The notes: generated by a model from the sequence alone, not told the origin. Counted from the stretch's first letter, positions 1-9,261 are shown. The stretch: 64,000 bases of DNA from Flavobacterium erciyesense (GCF_018069925.1 NZ_JAGPXB010000003.1:62001-126000); one strand, 5' to 3'. Numbers and translations: made by a program.

Positions 1-9
1 AAAATAGCT

Positions 10-1068
10 TTAATATATTTTATTTATCAAATAAAAATCAGCAATTACTATGGCAGCCATCGCCTCCACAATTGGTACTGCACGAGGTACCACACAAGGG
101 TCATGACGGCCTTTACCTGTCATCTCTGTTATTGCTCCTTTGTTATCCAAAGATTCTTGTTTTTGCATGATAGTTGCTACAGGCTTAAATGCTACATTGA
201 AGTAAATATCCATTCCGTTACTAATTCCGCCCTGAATACCTCCTGAACGATTGGTTTTGGTAGTACCATCAGCGTGATATAAATCGTTGTGCTCACTGCC
301 CTTCATTTTAGCACCTTCAAAACCACTCCCATATTCAAAACCTTTTACGGCATTGATTGATAACATTGCTTTACCTAATTCAGCATGTAGTTTATCAAAA
401 ACTGGTTCTCCTAAACCTACTGGAACGTTTTTAATAACACAAGTAACCACACCTCCTACGGTATCACCTTGCTTGCGTATGTCCTTGATGTAAGCTTCCA
501 TATCGGCAGCAGTCGACGCATCTGGGCATCGAACCGGATTATCTTCAATCGAATTAAAATCTAATTCTTGATACGGAATATCTAACGTTATTGGTCCAAC
601 TGCAGAAACATAAGCGTGGATTTTAATTTCAGGAAGCATTTGTTTTGCAATAGCTCCTGCAACTACTCTACTAGCCGTTTCACGAGCTGAACTTCTGCCT
701 CCACCGCGATAATCACGAAAACCATATTTTTGATCGTAAACATAATCCGCATGACTCGGGCGGTAATTATCCTTAATATGTGAATAATCATCTGATTTTT
801 GATTGGTATTGGGAATAATAAAACCAATTGGTGTACCCGTAGTTTTACCTTCAAAAAGACCAGATAAAAACTGTACATCATCTGGCTCTTTTCGCTGAGT
901 GACAATTGCTGATTGCCCTGGTTTTCTGCGCGCCATTTCAGCTTGAATTGCTTCAAGATCAATGGTAATTCCTGGGGGGCATCCATCGATAATACCTCCT
1001 AACGCTTCACCATGAGATTCTCCAAAAGTTGTTAATTTAAATAAGGTTCCGTAGCTATTACCTGCCAT
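10..1068 (-). CDS. aroC: Chorismate synthase
   Basis: Catalyses the last step of the shikimate pathway: 5-enolpyruvylshikimate-3-phosphate to chorismate, with reduced FMN, in the cytoplasm. The 352-residue length is normal for the family. Visible signatures are GESHG at residues 16-20, RPSHAD near 103-108, the [10 protein letters not shown] block at 122-131 that belongs to the FMN/substrate site, and the C-terminal [13 protein letters not shown] block. The ATG start is preceded on its own strand by a good Bacteroidota promoter only about 10 bases upstream of the likely transcript start, so the leader is very short. It is the leftmost gene of the window and is transcribed leftward alone as far as can be seen. 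Confidence 0.97.
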   Translation of the reverse strand: MAGNSYGTLFKLTTFGESHGEALGGIIDGCPPGITIDLEAIQAEMARRKPGQSAIVTQRKEPDDVQFLSGLFEGKTTGTPIGFIIPNTNQKSDDYSHIKDNYRPSHADYVYDQKYGFRDYRGGGRSSARETASRVVAGAIAKQMLPEIKIHAYVSAVGPITLDIPYQELDFNSIEDNPVRCPDASTAADMEAYIKDIRKQGDTVGGVVTCVIKNVPVGLGEPVFDKLHAELGKAMLSINAVKGFEYGSGFEGAKMKGSEHNDLYHADGTTKTNRSGGIQGGISNGMDIYFNVAFKPVATIMQKQESLDNKGAITEMTGKGRHDPCVVPRAVPIVEAMAAIVIADFYLINKIY

Positions 1069-1084
1069 TGTAGTTAGTTTTTAA

Positions 1085-1114
1085 CAAAAGTACCATTTTA
1101 CTTTAAAGTTCAAA
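1085..1114 (-). promoter_or_regulatory. Bacteroidota-type promoter of aroC
   Basis: On the minus strand the sequence reads TTTG, 18 bases, then TACTTTTG. This matches the -33 TTTG and -7 TAnnTTTG elements of Bacteroidota sigma-ABfr promoters. It lies just upstream of the aroC ATG at 1068. Confidence 0.7.
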
Positions 1115-1357
1115 AGTTTAGTGTTTAAAGTTTTAGACTAAAGAGGACATTTATTGTTTTAAAAATTCATGAAAAGGGACTGTACAAGATCAAAAAGAGT
1201 AATAAGAAGTCCCTAATTATATTGTAACCTGTATCCGACACAAAGAGAAGAATAATAAAAAATAGTTGTCAACTTTAGATCTGAGATTTTATAACGAATA
1301 CATTAGATTATATAAGAAATGTCAAAAATGATATAAAGCATCCGCTAACTTATGACC

Positions 1358-1365
1358 TATCTTTG
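1358..1365 (+). promoter_or_regulatory. -7 promoter element TATCTTTG
   Basis: This is a perfect match to TAnnTTTG, 22 bases before the ATG at 1388. It overlaps the coding frame that would begin at an ATG at 1352, so it decides the start of the outer-membrane protein gene in favour of 1388. I see no clear -33 TTTG. Confidence 0.6.
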
Positions 1366-1387
1366 TAAAAACAAAAAGAAACAATTT

Positions 1388-1894
1388 ATGAAAAAGATTA
1401 TTTTATCAGCGATTATGCTAATGGGGTTAGCATTTACTGCACAAGCACAAGACATATCTAAAAATGCTTTAGGTTTGCGTTTTGGAGGAAGTAACGGATT
1501 TGGAACTGAAGTTTCTTACCAAAGAGGTTTATCTGACAACAATCGTTTGGAGTTGGATTTAGGATGGAGAAACAGAAGAGATTACAAAGGGTATGATGAT
1601 GATGCAGTTAAATTAACAGGTATCTATCAATGGGTATGGAACATTGATGGTGGTTTTAACTGGTACGCAGGTGTTGGTGGAGGTGTTGGAACCTATGATA
1701 GAAACGACCCGAACGATGTAAATTATAATGATGGTTTATTTGCATTTGCTGCTGGAAATATCGGAATTGAATACGATTTTGATATTCCTTTGTTAATCTC
1801 TCTAGACTTTAGACCAGAGTTTGGTGGTAACGGTGGATACTACAACAATAATTACGGAAGTGATGTTGCTGTATCATTAAGATACCAATTCTAA
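1388..1894 (+). CDS. Small outer-membrane beta-barrel protein
   Basis: A 168-residue secreted protein. Residues 1-21 form a Sec signal peptide ending in AQAQ. The mature part alternates hydrophobic and polar residues, is rich in Gly, Tyr and Asn, and ends in an aromatic residue (RYQF), as outer-membrane beta-barrels do. Its exact role (small porin or structural OMP) cannot be read from the sequence. An ATG 12 codons upstream at 1352 is rejected because a -7 promoter element (1358-1365) lies downstream of it and because the signal peptide begins at 1388. A strong bidirectional terminator follows the stop. Confidence 0.8.
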   Translation: MKKIILSAIMLMGLAFTAQAQDISKNALGLRFGGSNGFGTEVSYQRGLSDNNRLELDLGWRNRRDYKGYDDDAVKLTGIYQWVWNIDGGFNWYAGVGGGVGTYDRNDPNDVNYNDGLFAFAAGNIGIEYDFDIPLLISLDFRPEFGGNGGYYNNNYGSDVAVSLRYQF

Positions 1895-1913
1895 AACACA
1901 ATCGCTATATAGT

Positions 1914-1950
1914 AAAAAGGCCATTCTTAATAAAGAATGGCCTTTTTGTT
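1914..1950. terminator. Bidirectional intrinsic terminator
   Basis: A 15-bp perfect inverted repeat (1914-1928 with 1933-1947), GGCC in the stem, a 4-base loop, A-run on the left and T-run on the right. It can end both the rightward OMP gene and the leftward lipoprotein gene whose stop is at 1949. Confidence 0.9.
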
Positions 1951-2377
1951 ATTTAAAAATGATAGGTTTTTTTGAATTAATTTTCAAAACACAAAACGGA
2001 TTTGAGATTGATTGTGTTACCATACTTCCAGACTCAGGTGCTTGCTCCTTTACAGTTACAATGATATTGGTATCTGTCTCAACTACCGTCTCAATTCCTA
2101 TTGCATATCCTCCACTGGATTTTTCACCCATGTTTAAAATTACAAAATTCGATTTTTGAACATCTTCAGGAGTTATTTTATTTTTTAAGTTTTCATCGTT
2201 TTGTAACATAGCAATTTCATTTGGAGCAGATAAAATTTCAAAAAAACGAATTGAAGCACCACCGTTACTTTGTTGTGTTAACACTTTGAAAAGTGCATTA
2301 GAGCTTTGATTTTTTGTATTTGTCATACCACAAGAAAAAAGTACTACTGCAATAAATGAGCCTACTAATCTTTTCAT
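1949..2377 (-). CDS. PrcB-like lipoprotein
   Basis: A 142-residue predicted lipoprotein: hydrophobic signal with lipobox LFSC, lipidated Cys16. Residues about 75-136 (NMGEKSSGGYAIGIE followed by a TVKEQAPESGSMVTQ block) resemble the PrcB C-terminal domain, a small domain known from the Treponema PrcB protease-complex subunit and common in Bacteroidota lipoproteins. No protease partner is adjacent, so the role is open. The open frame extends upstream to 2485 into bshA, but the start at 2377 is chosen because it gives the lipoprotein signal. The stop of bshA is 16 bases upstream, so the two are probably co-transcribed. Confidence 0.75.
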   Translation of the reverse strand: MKRLVGSFIAVVLFSCGMTNTKNQSSNALFKVLTQQSNGGASIRFFEILSAPNEIAMLQNDENLKNKITPEDVQKSNFVILNMGEKSSGGYAIGIETVVETDTNIIVTVKEQAPESGSMVTQSISNPFCVLKINSKKPIIFK

Positions 2378-2393
2378 AAATCTTGGTTTTGTA

Positions 2394-3527
2394 TTACTTG
2401 TATTTTTGAATTGCTTTTTCATAAAGCGCCTCATACAAAGGTAAAATATTCTTAATATCGAACTGTTGTGCCACTTGAAATGCATTCTCCTTAAAACTAG
2501 CTAAAGTAGCATCATCTTTAAGAATTTTCAAGGCGTTTTGAGCCATTTCTTCAGTATTACCAACATCACTTAAGAATCCAGAAATACCTTCAAAGTTCAC
2601 TTCTGGTAATCCTCCAGAATTACTTGAAATAACAGGCACACTACAAGCCATTGCTTCTAAAGCAGCCAATCCAAAACTTTCAGTTTGTGAGGGCAACAAA
2701 AACAAATCAGTAAAACAAAGGATTTTATCAATTTCGTTACTATTTCCAAAAAAGATAACCTTATCAGAGATACCTAATTCTTGGCACAATTGCTCAGCTT
2801 TTTCTTTTTCAGGCCCATCACCTACCATCATCAATTTGGCAGGGATCTCTTTTTGAATATTATAAAAAACCTGAACTACATCAGGAATTCGTTTTACTTT
2901 TCTAAAATTACTAATATGTGTTATGATGCGTTCATTTGTATTTGCCATCACCGATCGCTGACAAGGCAAACTTCCCTCTTTAGCCGTTTTTTCAAGCTCA
3001 ATAAAGTTAGGAATAACTTCAATTTCATTTTTAATATTAAAGAGTTTCAAAGTATCCTCTTTTAAACTTTGAGAAACAGAAGTAACTACATCTGATTTAT
3101 TGATGCTAAAAGTAACAGCTGGCTTGTAAAAAGGATGGTTTCCCACCAACGTAATATCTGTACCGTGTAAAGTAGTTACCATCGGAATATTAATACCTTC
3201 ATCTTTCAGCATTTGCTTGGCCATGTAGCCTGCATAGGCATGAGGAATGGCATAATGCACGTGCAATAGTTCAATATTGTACAATTTTACCATATCTACC
3301 AATTTGCTCGAAAGCGCTAATTCGTAAGGCTGGTAATGAAACAAAGGATATTCAGGAACATTTACTTCGTGATAATGCACATTTGGACTTAAAAGCGCCA
3401 AACGAACCGGTTGCCTGTATGTAATAAAATGAATTTCATGGCCACGACGTGCCAATTCTAAACCAAGCTCTGTTGCGACAACGCCACTACCTCCAAAAGT
3501 AGGATAACAAACAATTGCAATTTTCAT
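2394..3527 (-). CDS. bshA: N-acetyl-alpha-D-glucosaminyl L-malate synthase
   Basis: A family GT4 glycosyltransferase of 377 residues that joins UDP-GlcNAc to L-malate, the first step of bacillithiol synthesis. It begins directly with the nucleotide-binding loop (MKIAIVCYPTFGGSGVVATE), has the HVHYAIPHA and TLHGTDITLVG blocks characteristic of BshA, and a C-terminal sugar-nucleotide site LPSQTESFGLAALEAMACS with the E-x7-E pair. Bacillithiol is known from Bacillota and also from Bacteroidota. The other bsh genes are not in this window. It is transcribed leftward with the PrcB-like lipoprotein gene downstream. Confidence 0.93.
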   Translation of the reverse strand: MKIAIVCYPTFGGSGVVATELGLELARRGHEIHFITYRQPVRLALLSPNVHYHEVNVPEYPLFHYQPYELALSSKLVDMVKLYNIELLHVHYAIPHAYAGYMAKQMLKDEGINIPMVTTLHGTDITLVGNHPFYKPAVTFSINKSDVVTSVSQSLKEDTLKLFNIKNEIEVIPNFIELEKTAKEGSLPCQRSVMANTNERIITHISNFRKVKRIPDVVQVFYNIQKEIPAKLMMVGDGPEKEKAEQLCQELGISDKVIFFGNSNEIDKILCFTDLFLLPSQTESFGLAALEAMACSVPVISSNSGGLPEVNFEGISGFLSDVGNTEEMAQNALKILKDDATLASFKENAFQVAQQFDIKNILPLYEALYEKAIQKYK

Positions 3528-3673
3528 GTATGTAATTTAATAGCACGAATGTACTAAAATTTGAAATGGCAATATTCATTTAAAGTCTTAAATAGCTCTT
3601 AAAAAAGTAATCTTCACAATTCGATAACGTTTTGAGTTACTCGTAGAAAAAAAAATTTTTTTATTAAAGAAAA

Positions 3674-3713
3674 AAGCAGCAACTTACATTTTTATAAAAG
3701 TAAGTTGCTGCTT
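3674..3713 (-). terminator. Intrinsic terminator
   Basis: A 14-bp stem (3674-3687 with 3700-3713, arms containing GCAGCAACTTAC) with an AT loop. On the minus strand it is followed by a run of T, so it ends the long leftward operon whose last gene stops at 3782. Confidence 0.75.
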
Positions 3714-3781
3714 GTTACTTAGTCCATCACTTTGGATAAAACCAAGTTTAGCTATTAACAAATAGTTTTTTTATTCGAACA

Positions 3782-4264
3782 TTAAAAAAAACGGCTATGC
3801 CAGCTGTCAACTGCTGCAACTTCCCAAGATTCATTGAATTCTTGAACGTTGTTAACCAAATTATTAAACACAATTGTATTTTCGGTAACAGCTTTATCTT
3901 TAACCATTTTTTTAAAATCAAGCAATGGTTTGTGAGCAATGTGTTCGCCAAGTTTAAAAGTTACGTTCATTTTGTCTAACAAATCAACTGAATATTTTTT
4001 TTCAAGACTTTGAATAAATTCAACTGATGCATCGATAGAACAGCCTGTAGCCATTTGAACGTCTTGATTTACTGCAAGAATGATAAATCTATTGTACTTT
4101 AGTTGGTACGAAGCTTCAAGACTTGTACCGTGTGCAGCCCATTCGTTTAAGAAAGACTGAACTGCTGTTTCAATTTCAGCAAATTCCGCATCTGAAAACT
4201 TTCTATTGGATTGGTAAATCCAAATTCGAGATTCTTCAGGTAAATTTTCAAAAGGAACGTACAT
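3782..4264 (-). CDS. Conserved flavobacterial protein of unknown function
   Basis: A 160-residue, probably cytoplasmic protein without signal peptide or membrane segment. It has a Trp/Tyr-rich N-terminus (ENLPEESRIWIYQSNRKF) and a central YNRFIILAVNQDVQMATGCSIDASV block with a Cys. I recall homologues being labelled as ABC transporter ATPases, but no Walker A, Walker B or ABC signature motif is present here, so that label is not supported. It is the last gene of the probable operon running left from 10521, 31 bases after the secreted unknown gene, and is followed by a terminator. Confidence 0.7.
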   Translation of the reverse strand: MYVPFENLPEESRIWIYQSNRKFSDAEFAEIETAVQSFLNEWAAHGTSLEASYQLKYNRFIILAVNQDVQMATGCSIDASVEFIQSLEKKYSVDLLDKMNVTFKLGEHIAHKPLLDFKKMVKDKAVTENTIVFNNLVNNVQEFNESWEVAAVDSWHSRFF

Positions 4265-4295
4265 AGTTATTGTTTTATGATAGATACAGAATGAT

Positions 4296-4904
4296 TTACT
4301 GTTTTTCTATATTGTTTATAATTTTAAAATAGCGAAATTCATTTGCTTTGACATCTAAAAGTTCTATTTCGCTGTAACCAATTTTTACTTCATTTTTAAC
4401 TTTTAGTTCATTATCTGTCAACAATGATGCAGTATCAAAATAATCTAGTACTAAAAAGCTATAGCTTCTTCCGTTTTTATCTTTCAGTTGAATCGTCAAA
4501 AATTGCTCTTTTGAAATAGCAGTTATTTGACCCTCTACAAAAAGGTTTGATTTCTCAGTAGCCTGTTCTTGATCAGTACGAGTTGAAGCTTTGCCCATCT
4601 CTAATATAATTTCAGGACAACTATCTAGCATTTTTAACGCTACTTTTTCTCCCAACCGCTCCATTGCAGCCTCATCGTCTAAGCTTATTTTTTCTCCTTC
4701 GCTAAATTCTGAAATGTGTTCAGAATAACTTTGAATCATGCAAAGACCAACTTGCAATTGTAACTCATTTTTGGATATTGTACTGAAATCAATTTTTTTC
4801 TTGGTGATACATTCACAAGTTTCTTTTCCCATCGTGTCATAAACATCTTGAGAAAACATAGTAGTTGAGAATATAAAAAAAGCTAAAAGAACTAGTTTCT
4901 TCAT
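4296..4904 (-). CDS. Secreted protein of unknown function
   Basis: A 202-residue protein. Residues 1-18 are a signal peptide (MKKLVLLAFFIFSTTMFSQ). The mature N-terminus has a CECI motif and further Cys residues; the C-terminal half (from about residue 115) looks like a small beta-rich domain. I do not recognise a named family. The start at 4904 rather than an in-frame ATG at 4940 is chosen because it gives the signal peptide and lies one base after the stop of the upstream Fe-S protein gene, which suggests translational coupling. Confidence 0.72.
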   Translation of the reverse strand: MKKLVLLAFFIFSTTMFSQDVYDTMGKETCECITKKKIDFSTISKNELQLQVGLCMIQSYSEHISEFSEGEKISLDDEAAMERLGEKVALKMLDSCPEIILEMGKASTRTDQEQATEKSNLFVEGQITAISKEQFLTIQLKDKNGRSYSFLVLDYFDTASLLTDNELKVKNEVKIGYSEIELLDVKANEFRYFKIINNIEKQ

Positions 4905-4905
4905 T

Positions 4906-5697
4906 TTACAGATCTTGTGCATTAGCAATAAGCTCCGCAATGTCCATGACTTTTACCTCACCTTCTTTTTCTTTATTCTTAATTCCGTCAGTCATCATCG
5001 TATTACAAAACGGACAACCTGCAGCAATAATTTCTGGTTGTGTCTCAAGCGCATCTTCAGTACGCTCAATATTGACTTCTTTATTTCCGTTTTCGGCATC
5101 TTTGAACATTTGCGCTCCACCTGCACCACAACACAATCCGTTTGCTTTGGAACGTTTCATTTCAACCAATGCAGCATCTAATTTAGAAATTAATTCTCTT
5201 GGCGCTTCATAAATATTATTGGCACGACCTAAATAACAAGGATCATGAAAAGTAATACGCTTACCTTTGAACTGACCACCTTCAATAGTCAACCTTCCAT
5301 CGTCAAGCAATGATTTTAAAAATTCAGTATGATGAATTACTTCATATTGACCACCTAATTCAGGATACTCATTTTTAAGGGTATTAAAACAATGCGGGCA
5401 AGCTGTCACAATTTTTTTTGCTTCATAGGCATTCAAAACCTCGATATTCATCATGGCCTGCATTTGAAACAAAAACTCATTACCTGCTCTTTTTGCTGGA
5501 TCACCAGTACAGCTTTCTTCAGTACCAAGCACAGCAAATTCTACTTTAGCACGATTTAAAATACGTACGAAAGCTTTAGTTATTTTTTTAGCTCTATCAT
5601 CAAAACTTCCTGCACAACCTACCCAAAACAAAACCTCTGGTTGTTTTCCTTGGGCTAACATTTCGGCCATTGTAGGCACTATTAAATTTTCTGACAT
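4906..5697 (-). CDS. (Fe-S)-binding protein with two CCG domains
   Basis: A 263-residue soluble protein with two cysteine-rich (CCG) domains, as in HdrB, GlpC C-terminus and LutA. Visible blocks are VGCAGSFDDR near residue 28, TACPHCFNTLKNEY, HDPCYLGRANN and GLCCGAGGAQMF, which bind Fe-S clusters or handle disulfides. It lies directly downstream of the membrane-bound dicluster ferredoxin protein (gap 66 bases), and the two probably form one electron-transfer complex resembling DsrMK/HdrDE. The electron donor and acceptor cannot be told from the sequence. It reads into the next gene with a one-base gap. Confidence 0.85.
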   Translation of the reverse strand: MSENLIVPTMAEMLAQGKQPEVLFWVGCAGSFDDRAKKITKAFVRILNRAKVEFAVLGTEESCTGDPAKRAGNEFLFQMQAMMNIEVLNAYEAKKIVTACPHCFNTLKNEYPELGGQYEVIHHTEFLKSLLDDGRLTIEGGQFKGKRITFHDPCYLGRANNIYEAPRELISKLDAALVEMKRSKANGLCCGAGGAQMFKDAENGNKEVNIERTEDALETQPEIIAAGCPFCNTMMTDGIKNKEKEGEVKVMDIAELIANAQDL

Positions 5698-5763
5698 ACT
5701 CTATATATTGATAGGGTTATAGTATAATTTGAACTCAATTCATTTTTGTTTTCGCCAAAAAAA

Positions 5764-7095
5764 CTACTCGTTTTTCCAGTTCAAACGGTCTTGTTGATTG
5801 TACTGCCATGGTGCACCATTGTTTTCGATATTGGTCATCATAGCGTTTAAAGGCATCGGTGCAGCACTTTGCTCCATTACTAGGTAACGACGCATATCTA
5901 AAATAATAGATAAAGGACTAATATTTACTGGACATTCTTCAACACACGCATTACATGAAGTACATGCCCACAATTCCTCAGGGGTGATGTAATCGTTTAA
6001 TAATGTTTTGTTATCTGGAATAAAAATTCCTTTGTTTGCATCAATGTTGCGACCTACTTCTTCTAATCGGTCTCTGGTATCCATCATGATTTTACGTGGA
6101 GACAATTTCTTTCCAGTAATATTTGCAGGACATGATGACGTACAACGCCCACATTCAGTACACGTGTAAGCATTTAAAAGTTGAACCCAATTTAAGTCTT
6201 GAACATCACTTGCTCCAAATTTACTCGGAACCGCATTCTCATCAACTGGTGCAGCTGCAAATGGATCAGCATTTGGATCCATCATTAACTTCACTTCTTT
6301 TGTAACCGAAGCTAAATTATCAAACTCGCCTTGCGGATTCAAATTAGCAAAATAGGTATTAGGAAACGCTAGCAAAATGTGTAAATGCTTAGAGTAATAC
6401 AAGTAATTCATAAAAATCAAAATACCCACAATGTGCAACCACCAGAATAACTCGGAAAGCAACATCACTAACTCGTTCGAAACACCATCAAATAGTGGCG
6501 CAATAAACTGACTTATTGGGAATGAACCTGCTTGGATAAAATGAGAGTAGCCACCAGGAACATTTTGCAAATGTAAATCGGTTGCATTCATTAGCAAAAA
6601 TAGTGTCATCAATACCACCTCAAAATACAAGATGTAATTGGCATCATTTTTTGGCCAACCTTTAAGATCACTGCTAACAAAGCGTTTCAACTTAATCACG
6701 TTTCTTCTTGTCCAGAATGCAAAAACCGCAAAAAGAACCAAACCTGCTAAAATTTCAAAAGATGCTATCAAAACATCATAAGTAACTCCAATAAATGCAA
6801 ATACTCTGTGCGTACCAAAAAGTCCATCAATTATAATTTCGAGTAACTCAATATTGATAACAACAAAACCTACATAAACAATGATATGCAAAATTCCAGC
6901 AATAGGACGCTTTACCATTTTTGATTGCCCAAGAGCAATCATGGCCATATTAGTCCATCTTGCTTTTGGATTGTCGGTACGATCAACGTTTGTACCCAGA
7001 TTGATGTTTCTTCTTAATTTTTTTACGTTATTAAAAAAATAACCAAAACCAACTGCCAATAAAATGGCAAATAAAATGTTGTCTAGATAACTCAT
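5764..7095 (-). CDS. Membrane (Fe-S) oxidoreductase, 4Fe-4S dicluster
   Basis: 443 residues. The first ~235 contain about five membrane segments (roughly 5-21, 66-90, 108-128, 157-172, 205-232), with histidines that could bind haem in a NarI/DsrM-like manner. The cytoplasmic C-terminal part carries two 4Fe-4S motifs, C312-C315-C318-C322 and C378-C381-C384-C388, each ending in CP. Together with the CCG protein downstream it makes a heterodisulfide-reductase-like pair that likely exchanges electrons with the quinone pool. The upstream MlaD gene ends one base before the start of this gene. Confidence 0.85.
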   Translation of the reverse strand: MSYLDNILFAILLAVGFGYFFNNVKKLRRNINLGTNVDRTDNPKARWTNMAMIALGQSKMVKRPIAGILHIIVYVGFVVINIELLEIIIDGLFGTHRVFAFIGVTYDVLIASFEILAGLVLFAVFAFWTRRNVIKLKRFVSSDLKGWPKNDANYILYFEVVLMTLFLLMNATDLHLQNVPGGYSHFIQAGSFPISQFIAPLFDGVSNELVMLLSELFWWLHIVGILIFMNYLYYSKHLHILLAFPNTYFANLNPQGEFDNLASVTKEVKLMMDPNADPFAAAPVDENAVPSKFGASDVQDLNWVQLLNAYTCTECGRCTSSCPANITGKKLSPRKIMMDTRDRLEEVGRNIDANKGIFIPDNKTLLNDYITPEELWACTSCNACVEECPVNISPLSIILDMRRYLVMEQSAAPMPLNAMMTNIENNGAPWQYNQQDRLNWKNE

Positions 7096-7096
7096 A

Positions 7097-8068
7097 TTAT
7101 TTATTTATTTTGTCTTGCGGGATAGAATCATTTTGCGGACCTGTATAAGGCTTGTTTTTTTTACCAAACAAAGAAATATTTACATATCGTGTAGGATACA
7201 AGCGTACGTCTTGCAATAACAATTCTAATTCTTTCGTCGAAGCTTTAATGTTGTTGTAAAAAGCTTCATCTTGCAACAACTTGCCCATTGAGCCTTTACC
7301 TTCTTCTAACTTTTTCATTATACCATCTACACGAGCCAAGGTAGCATTTAGATTTTTAGCGGATTTACCTAAATCAGCTTTTACCAAGGAATCCGAAATT
7401 TTAGAGAAATTACTAGAAATTTTACCAAAATTTGACACCACTCCGTTTAGCTGTGTTTTGTTGGTGCTTAGTAACTCATTCACACTAACAGAAAGTTTAT
7501 GGAACTCCGCTACTGTTTGGCTCATTTCAGAAAGGGTGAGCTTTAAATCTTGCTGTCCTTTTTGATCCAATACGTTGTTAAGACCTGAAATAAGTTTATC
7601 ACTGCTACCAAGCAATTTTTCTAATTTTTCTTGTAATGGAGCCAATTGATCGCCTACTTTGTCTGCTAATCCCATTTTAGTAGTTGCTAACAATCGTTGT
7701 CCGTCTTCGGCTAAAGTCTTATCATTAAAATTAGGAACAATGGCAATTTGTTTTCCACCAATAAAACCCGGCTCATAAATCATCGCAGCACTTGATTTAG
7801 AAATAGGAAAATCTGTTTGTAATTGCAATTCTACAAGCAAAGCGCCTGTATTTTCATCAATTGCTATTTCATTCACTTTACCAATTACCAGACCGTTAAG
7901 TGTAACAGGAGCAGATTTTGCTAAACCTTCAACACTTTTATATTCAACATAAAAGGTTTTATAGTTACCAAAAAGGTCTTTGCCTTTTAAAAAACTATAT
8001 CCCCAAATAAACAATAATATCGATGCAATTACGAGAACTGCTGCTTTTATTTCTCTAGTTATTTTCAA
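7097..8068 (-). CDS. MlaD family (MCE domain) protein
   Basis: A 323-residue protein with one N-terminal membrane anchor (about 9-27), an MCE domain (about 38-115, with FYVEYKSVEGLAKSAPVTL and GLVIGKVNEI) and a long helical tail. MCE proteins form hexameric rings that carry lipids between inner and outer membranes. The MlaE permease and MlaF ATPase partners are not in this window, so they must be encoded elsewhere if this is a full transporter. It sits between an amidase gene (gap 50) and the Fe-S pair (gap 1 base) in the same orientation. Confidence 0.88.
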   Translation of the reverse strand: MKITREIKAAVLVIASILLFIWGYSFLKGKDLFGNYKTFYVEYKSVEGLAKSAPVTLNGLVIGKVNEIAIDENTGALLVELQLQTDFPISKSSAAMIYEPGFIGGKQIAIVPNFNDKTLAEDGQRLLATTKMGLADKVGDQLAPLQEKLEKLLGSSDKLISGLNNVLDQKGQQDLKLTLSEMSQTVAEFHKLSVSVNELLSTNKTQLNGVVSNFGKISSNFSKISDSLVKADLGKSAKNLNATLARVDGIMKKLEEGKGSMGKLLQDEAFYNNIKASTKELELLLQDVRLYPTRYVNISLFGKKNKPYTGPQNDSIPQDKINK

Positions 8069-8118
8069 AATTTCTGTATTTTCTACAAATTTAATATAAA
8101 AAAATCGACTTGTAATAA

Positions 8119-9261
8119 TTATTTCAATGCTTCTTTAAGACTAATAGTTTGCCCGTTTTTCACTGCAATTATGTATGCCGAAGTATAGCCTTTCTCTTGT
8201 ACGACCTTTAAGTTTTGCTTGGCAATTTCATAACTAGTTGTGCTACCGTACCTATAATTAAACAATTTACCGTTAGTTGCTAATACAGATACGTCTTTTA
8301 ATCCTTTAAAGTTTGATGGAACTAATTTTAATTCTCTTGTTCCCGCAGCAAATTGCACTAAAAACGAAACTTTATCATTTTCATTTGTGCTTTTACTCGA
8401 GGGTGTTCCTTTACCATTGCGTTCATTTTTCGTAACTTCTTTATCAGCGCTTTTGTTATCATCATTTGTTACAGACGTACTTCTATCGTCAAAATATTCT
8501 CTTTTGTAATCCACAATAGCAGTTGCAATTGCTTCAGCCATTTGACTTTGACCCGCATCTGAATTCAGATACAAACCCTCGTTTTTGTTACTCAAAAAAC
8601 CCAACTCAATTAAAACACTTGGCATAAATACCGCATCTAAAACCCATAAAGGAGTTTGCTTAATACCTCTTGACTTTCGATTTAATTGCTTAACAAAATT
8701 ATTCTGGATTTTTGATGCCAAGGCAATACTTCTATTCATGTAATCTTCTTGAAGCATTTGCAAACCTACCATTCCCAGCGGGTTTTTTGGATCAAAACCT
8801 TTGTAGGCACTCTTATAATCTTTTTCTAGTAATATTACCGAATTCTCTTGTTTCGCAATTTCTAAATTTCCTTTACTTCGAGATAGTCCCATTACAAAAG
8901 TCTCTGTCCCATATGGTTCAGGATTAGTTACCGAATTGCAATGCACGGACACAAACAAATTGGCATGAAGTGAATTAGCTTTACGAGGACGATCCTTAAG
9001 TGGGATAAAAACATCACTTTCTCTAGTGTAGACAATTTGAATATCTTTGTGTTTTTTTAAAAATTGCTCTAATTTTAAAGATGTTTTGAGCGCGATTTCT
9101 TTCTCTACAAAACCATGGTAAGAGTTCCCAGGGTCTTTTCCACCGTGTCCGGCATCTAAAATTATGACGAACTTATTTTTTGATTGGGCCAGAATTGGCA
9201 CAGTAACAATGAGAGCTAGAACAACTAAAAAAATACGACAAGGGTGTAATGTAATTTTCAA
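8119..9261 (-). CDS. N-acetylmuramoyl-L-alanine amidase (Amidase_3)
   Basis: A zinc amidase that cuts the bond between MurNAc and the stem peptide. 380 residues: signal peptide 1-26, Amidase_3 domain about 30-255 with zinc ligands His39, Glu53 and His107 and catalytic Glu219 (VLIELGFLSN), a low-complexity linker, and a C-terminal domain (about 300-380) that resembles a peptidoglycan-binding SPOR-type module (KGYTSAYIIAVKNGQ). It is a paralogue of the next gene upstream; both share the same domain order. The gap between the two is 33 bases, so they are co-transcribed. Confidence 0.92.
   Translation of the reverse strand: MKITLHPCRIFLVVLALIVTVPILAQSKNKFVIILDAGHGGKDPGNSYHGFVEKEIALKTSLKLEQFLKKHKDIQIVYTRESDVFIPLKDRPRKANSLHANLFVSVHCNSVTNPEPYGTETFVMGLSRSKGNLEIAKQENSVILLEKDYKSAYKGFDPKNPLGMVGLQMLQEDYMNRSIALASKIQNNFVKQLNRKSRGIKQTPLWVLDAVFMPSVLIELGFLSNKNEGLYLNSDAGQSQMAEAIATAIVDYKREYFDDRSTSVTNDDNKSADKEVTKNERNGKGTPSSKSTNENDKVSFLVQFAAGTRELKLVPSNFKGLKDVSVLATNGKLFNYRYGSTTSYEIAKQNLKVVQEKGYTSAYIIAVKNGQTISLKEALK

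Noticed and set aside
1352..1387. Longer N-terminus for the small outer-membrane protein, starting at ATG 1352
   Set aside because: A perfect -7 promoter element at 1358-1365 lies downstream of that ATG, and the signal peptide begins at 1388.
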